Source of the DNA: Sulfurovum sp.
Lineage (GTDB): Bacteria > Campylobacterota > Campylobacteria > Campylobacterales > Sulfurovaceae
Assembly: GCA_030949325.1 (NCBI GenBank)
Contig: JAUZSQ010000011.1
Span: 1 to 37,729 of the forward strand
Reading direction: 5' to 3'
DNA length: 37,729 bases
Of this stretch, positions 35,252 to 37,729 are shown one piece after another. A program made the position numbers and the translations under genes. The notes beneath the pieces are model-generated. The model was not told where the DNA came from, ran no database searches, and worked only from the letters and a program-made list of their open reading frames with translations. Within the stretch, counting starts at the first letter, position 1; each line of letters starts with the position of its first letter.

Positions 35252-36817
35252 ATGATACTAAAAAAAACTTTATAGAACTCTTAAACTACTACGCAATCAA
35301 GTATGCAAGAAGAGCTGATTTAACGCCAGAAATAAGATTAGATATTTCCTATCAAGCATATGAAGCACAAAAAGCAAAAGAGTATGGAGCTATCACAGAA
35401 TTAGCTATAGAGTACAACATTTCTAGGAGATTTGTCTATATGCTCATAGAGAGATTACAACGTTTACTCCCTTTGGTATTTACTACATATCAAACAATGA
35501 AGAAACTCAGTAAAAAGAAATCTTTTCAAAGATATTAAGCTACAGATTTGAAGGAGCTTCTAGTCTTGGAGCTATCTCTACAATGATGAAGCGTGAGAAG
35601 TTGGATTATTCTGGTGCTAGTACTATCGGTAGAAGTTTATCAGCGATGGGTGCATTAATCCCAAGTATAGAATCCATACCTATGGATAAAAGCTTTCAAA
35701 TCACAGCGCTTCTTGATGAGATATTTATAGGTTCAACTCCGATTCTTATAATGGTTGAGCCTAAAAGTACCGCGATACTCAATATACAATTGGCTGAGGA
35801 TAGAAGTGCTAAGACTTGGTCAAAACATATTAACTATTTGACATCTAACCGAGATATAGAAATCAATAATACAGTAAGTGACCAAGGAACAGGATTACTT
35901 ACAGGAATCAAAGATAGCTTGATTGGGGTTCACCGACAGCCTGATACATTTCATGCCCTCTCCCATAGATTAGGTGACTTTGTACGGATATTTAGGGCAA
36001 AGGCTTATGGCTCTATAGCAAGTGAATACGAGCGTGAAGAGGTATGTTTATCCAGAATAAGCCAAAAAGTATTTGATGAAAAGCAAAGCTATACGATGAG
36101 GCTTGTGTGAAGACAATTGAAGCGATTGAATTGTATGAAAACTTTAGCTATTTATACAAATATGCGATAAAACAACTTAATCCCTTTCACTCCAATGGAG
36201 AGATTCGTGATGCTAATTGGGCAAGAGGAGAGATAGAGACAGCCATTGAACTGATGGAACTCTTAGAACATACAAAGGTAAATAAAGAGGTTAAGAGTAT
36301 CAAAAAGATTCTTCCTGATTTGCTAGACTACTTTGAGCAGACGAAAGAGGCTATAAAAGTCTGCAAAGCATTAGGGGTAAGTAATGATGCGATAAAGAAT
36401 CTTAGCTTAGAGTGGCAATGGAATAAGGCTGTTATCAAAGCTAAAAAGAGTGATAGAAAGAGAAGAGCAAAAGAGAAAAGAGCTATATATGCTGAAAATT
36501 CTAAGCAAATCTTAGGTGATACATATGAGGATATTAAAGAAAAAGTATTTAATGAGCTAGATAATATCATTCAAGCTTCATCTATAGTTGAGAACATCAA
36601 CTCTATCTTACGCCCCTATTTAGACCGAGCAAGAAATCAGGTGACCCCAGAGTTTCTCAACCTTTTTGCATTTTATCATAATCATAGACGATATGTTCAG
36701 GGCAAACGAAAAGGTAAAACACCGATGGAGATACTCACCCATAAAAAGCAAGATAAAGATTGGATAGAGCTTTTGACTGAGGCTATTGAGAGTAAAAATA
36801 AAGATTTCTTTCTTTAG
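35252..36817 (+). pseudogene. Large DDE transposase of unassigned family, three frameshifts as sequenced
   Basis: Four frame pieces make about 520 residues. From ATG 35252 (behind GAGG) the N-terminus is helical with a helix-turn-helix (GAITELAIEYNISRRFVYMLIERL). Then follow FEGASSLGAIS and a DDE core: ITALLDEIFIGSTPILIM (first Asp), NNTVSDQGTGLLTGI (second Asp), a long charged helical insertion of about 200 residues, and SSIVENINSILRPYL (probable Glu), followed by FYHNHRRYVQGKRKGKTPMEIL. The joins are at A8 35260-35267, AAA 35528-35530 and around 36090-36098, each one base short. I cannot place it in a named IS family. No inverted repeats found. Confidence 0.7.
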
Positions 36818-37108
36818 TTAGATAGTTGCTTTTAGAATAGATTATTGTTAATTTTTTAGATTTCCTCTGGTACTTAGGGGGGAGGTATGGTCTATTTTAA
36901 GTGTGCACTACTTTTAGGGGGTTGGGGAGGATGCCGACTTTTTCATTTATTTTTTTGTACATATAGAGTGTACATGGTGTAAATACTCATGCTTCGGGGT
37001 ATAAAGTTTGAATACTTCAAAAATAACAGTGAGTTTACAAATGGAGTAAGCATCAAAGAAATCATAGTATAATGTACCCCAAAATCACGACCCCCAATAC
37101 TCTAATAC
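36818..37108. other. Non-coding stretch with a solitary IS3-like end
   Basis: No gene is visible. It contains G-rich runs (36880-36935) and, at 37069-37095, AGTATAATGTACCCCA followed by AAATCACGACCCCC. The first part is identical over 16 bases to the outer left border of the IS3 element at 6113, and the rest resembles that element's right inverted repeat. Confidence 0.55.
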
Positions 37109-37540
37109 TTAAACAAGACTTTTAGCCCATATTGTAAGTTCTACTTGTGAGAGTTGACGGCTGATACGGTTTATTTCTTCACCTTTTTTAAAAGCAATGA
37201 TAGTAGGCAAAGCACTTACATTATGTTCTTGGGCTACTTTTTGCTGTATATCAGCGTTTATTTTTAAAAACCTTACACTGGAACCAAAGCCTAGGGCAGC
37301 TTCTTCATAGTCATCATACATTGCCATACAAGGTCCACAACTCGTAGAATAGAAGTCAACCAATACGGCTATGTCACTATGGGCTATATGTATAGCACAA
37401 CTTTCATCCGTGACCTCAATAGGAAAGGGATCATCTAAATCTGCTTGACATTGTGTACAAAGTATTAGTGTATTTTCGACTTTACTTTGAATGCTGTTTA
37501 CCTTGTTGCATTCAGTACATACCATGTTGAACATTTCCAT
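37109..37540 (-). CDS. Thioredoxin with N-terminal zinc ribbon (TrxC-like)
   Basis: 143 residues. An N-terminal zinc ribbon with CTECN and CTQCQ pairs (about residues 8-34) precedes a thioredoxin domain, the architecture of thioredoxin 2. The active site is TSCGPC, so the usual Trp of WCGPC is Ser, which may change the redox potential or partners. VSALPTIIAFKKG keeps the cis-proline. It may supply electrons to peroxiredoxins, e.g. the Tpx of this window (inference). Start ATG 37540 follows AAAGG by 6 bases. An IS3-like end lies 15 bases beyond the stop. Confidence 0.88.
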   Translation of the reverse strand: MEMFNMVCTECNKVNSIQSKVENTLILCTQCQADLDDPFPIEVTDESCAIHIAHSDIAVLVDFYSTSCGPCMAMYDDYEEAALGFGSSVRFLKINADIQQKVAQEHNVSALPTIIAFKKGEEINRISRQLSQVELTIWAKSLV

Positions 37541-37598
37541 ATATAGCCTTTAAATAAAATATGAAAGAAGTATACACTTTTCTCAAAAAAAACGACTT

Positions 37599-37729
37599 AT
37601 GTCCATACCTTTCTACACAACTAACTCAAAAGAAGGAGTCAAGTTCAAGCGTCATGGCGATTTTATAATAATGAAGAAGTAACAATTCCCTCACTCAATG
37701 ACCCCATCATAGAAGAAGTGGTAGAGCAA
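37599..37729 (+). CDS. 5' end of an unrecognised gene, possibly frameshifted (runs off the window)
   Basis: From ATG 37599 the frame reads MSIPFYTTNSKEGVKFKRHGDF and then stops. If the T4 run at 37661-37664 had one more T, it would continue FYNNEEVTIPSLNDPIIEEVVEQ to the window end, a coherent acidic protein sequence. No ribosome site is obvious. An alternative start at ATG 37561 in another frame gives MKEVYTFLKKNDLCPYLSTQL. Unknown function; divergent from the thioredoxin gene. Confidence 0.4.

Noticed and set aside
1-37729. A new multi-gene defence island
   Set aside because: Apart from toxin-antitoxin pairs and transposons I find no nuclease-helicase, reverse transcriptase, CBASS, retron or restriction genes; the MutS7-HNH is a repair-type protein.

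Overview
The window looks like a chromosomal piece of a Campylobacterota (epsilonproteobacterial) genome, probably a marine Sulfurovum/Sulfurimonas-type organism. The grounds are low GC, a short BioB directly after topA, a ksgA-RNase J pair whose RNase J carries a long Asn/Gln/Lys-rich N-terminal extension as in Helicobacter, a ThrRS of about 604 residues without a TGS domain, and a MutS7-type MutS with a C-terminal HNH nuclease. The genus is an inference.

Layout. 1-1642 (-): tpx, an L,D-transpeptidase lipoprotein, a small hypothetical protein and a partial lipoprotein, tightly packed. 1781-5989 (+): topA-bioB-CPA2 antiporter, overlapping end to end. 6119-7466: an IS3-family element abutting a YafQ-like toxin that has lost its last residues. 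7895-12551 (+): envelope protein, ksgA, RNase J, a membrane-anchored coiled-coil protein and a membrane-anchored HhH protein. 12536-15049 (-): DUF2339 membrane protein. 15172-15698 (+): yefM-yoeB. 15743-16390 (-): rpmI-rplT. Then a sensorless hybrid histidine kinase (-) divergent from MutS7 (+), followed by infC and thrS (-). 23959-28745 (-): a diguanylate cyclase and nrdA, the latter interrupted by a 429-residue intein placed exactly before an active-site cysteine. 28854-30295 (+): a monooxygenase-aldolase pair. 30413-31819 (-): an AGCS symporter. 31861-37100 is a mobile-element sink: tandem IS4-like copies, eroded tRNA-like sequences plus one intact tRNA-Leu(TAG), paired palindromes, an IS200/IS605 element, a large unassigned DDE transposase and a solitary IS3-like end. 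A TrxC-like thioredoxin (-) and a partial divergent gene close the window.

A general caution: at least eight genes, including the normally indispensable thrS, infC and rnj, are broken by single-base indels. In host genes these are mostly one extra base in an A/T (or G/C) run. That pattern fits homopolymer sequencing error better than gene decay, so I describe these genes as functional and list the frameshift positions.

How the genes work together: the window mixes translation (thrS, infC, rpmI, rplT, ksgA, tRNA-Leu), RNA decay (RNase J), DNA topology, repair and precursors (topA, MutS7, NrdA), thiol redox control (tpx, trxC-like) and signalling (hybrid kinase, GGDEF). I do not see a clearly new multi-gene defence or metabolic system. 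The most notable items are the MutS7-HNH fusion, the active-site intein, the IS3 element with an in-frame fusion that keeps a correctly phased slippery heptamer, and the unassigned DDE transposase.
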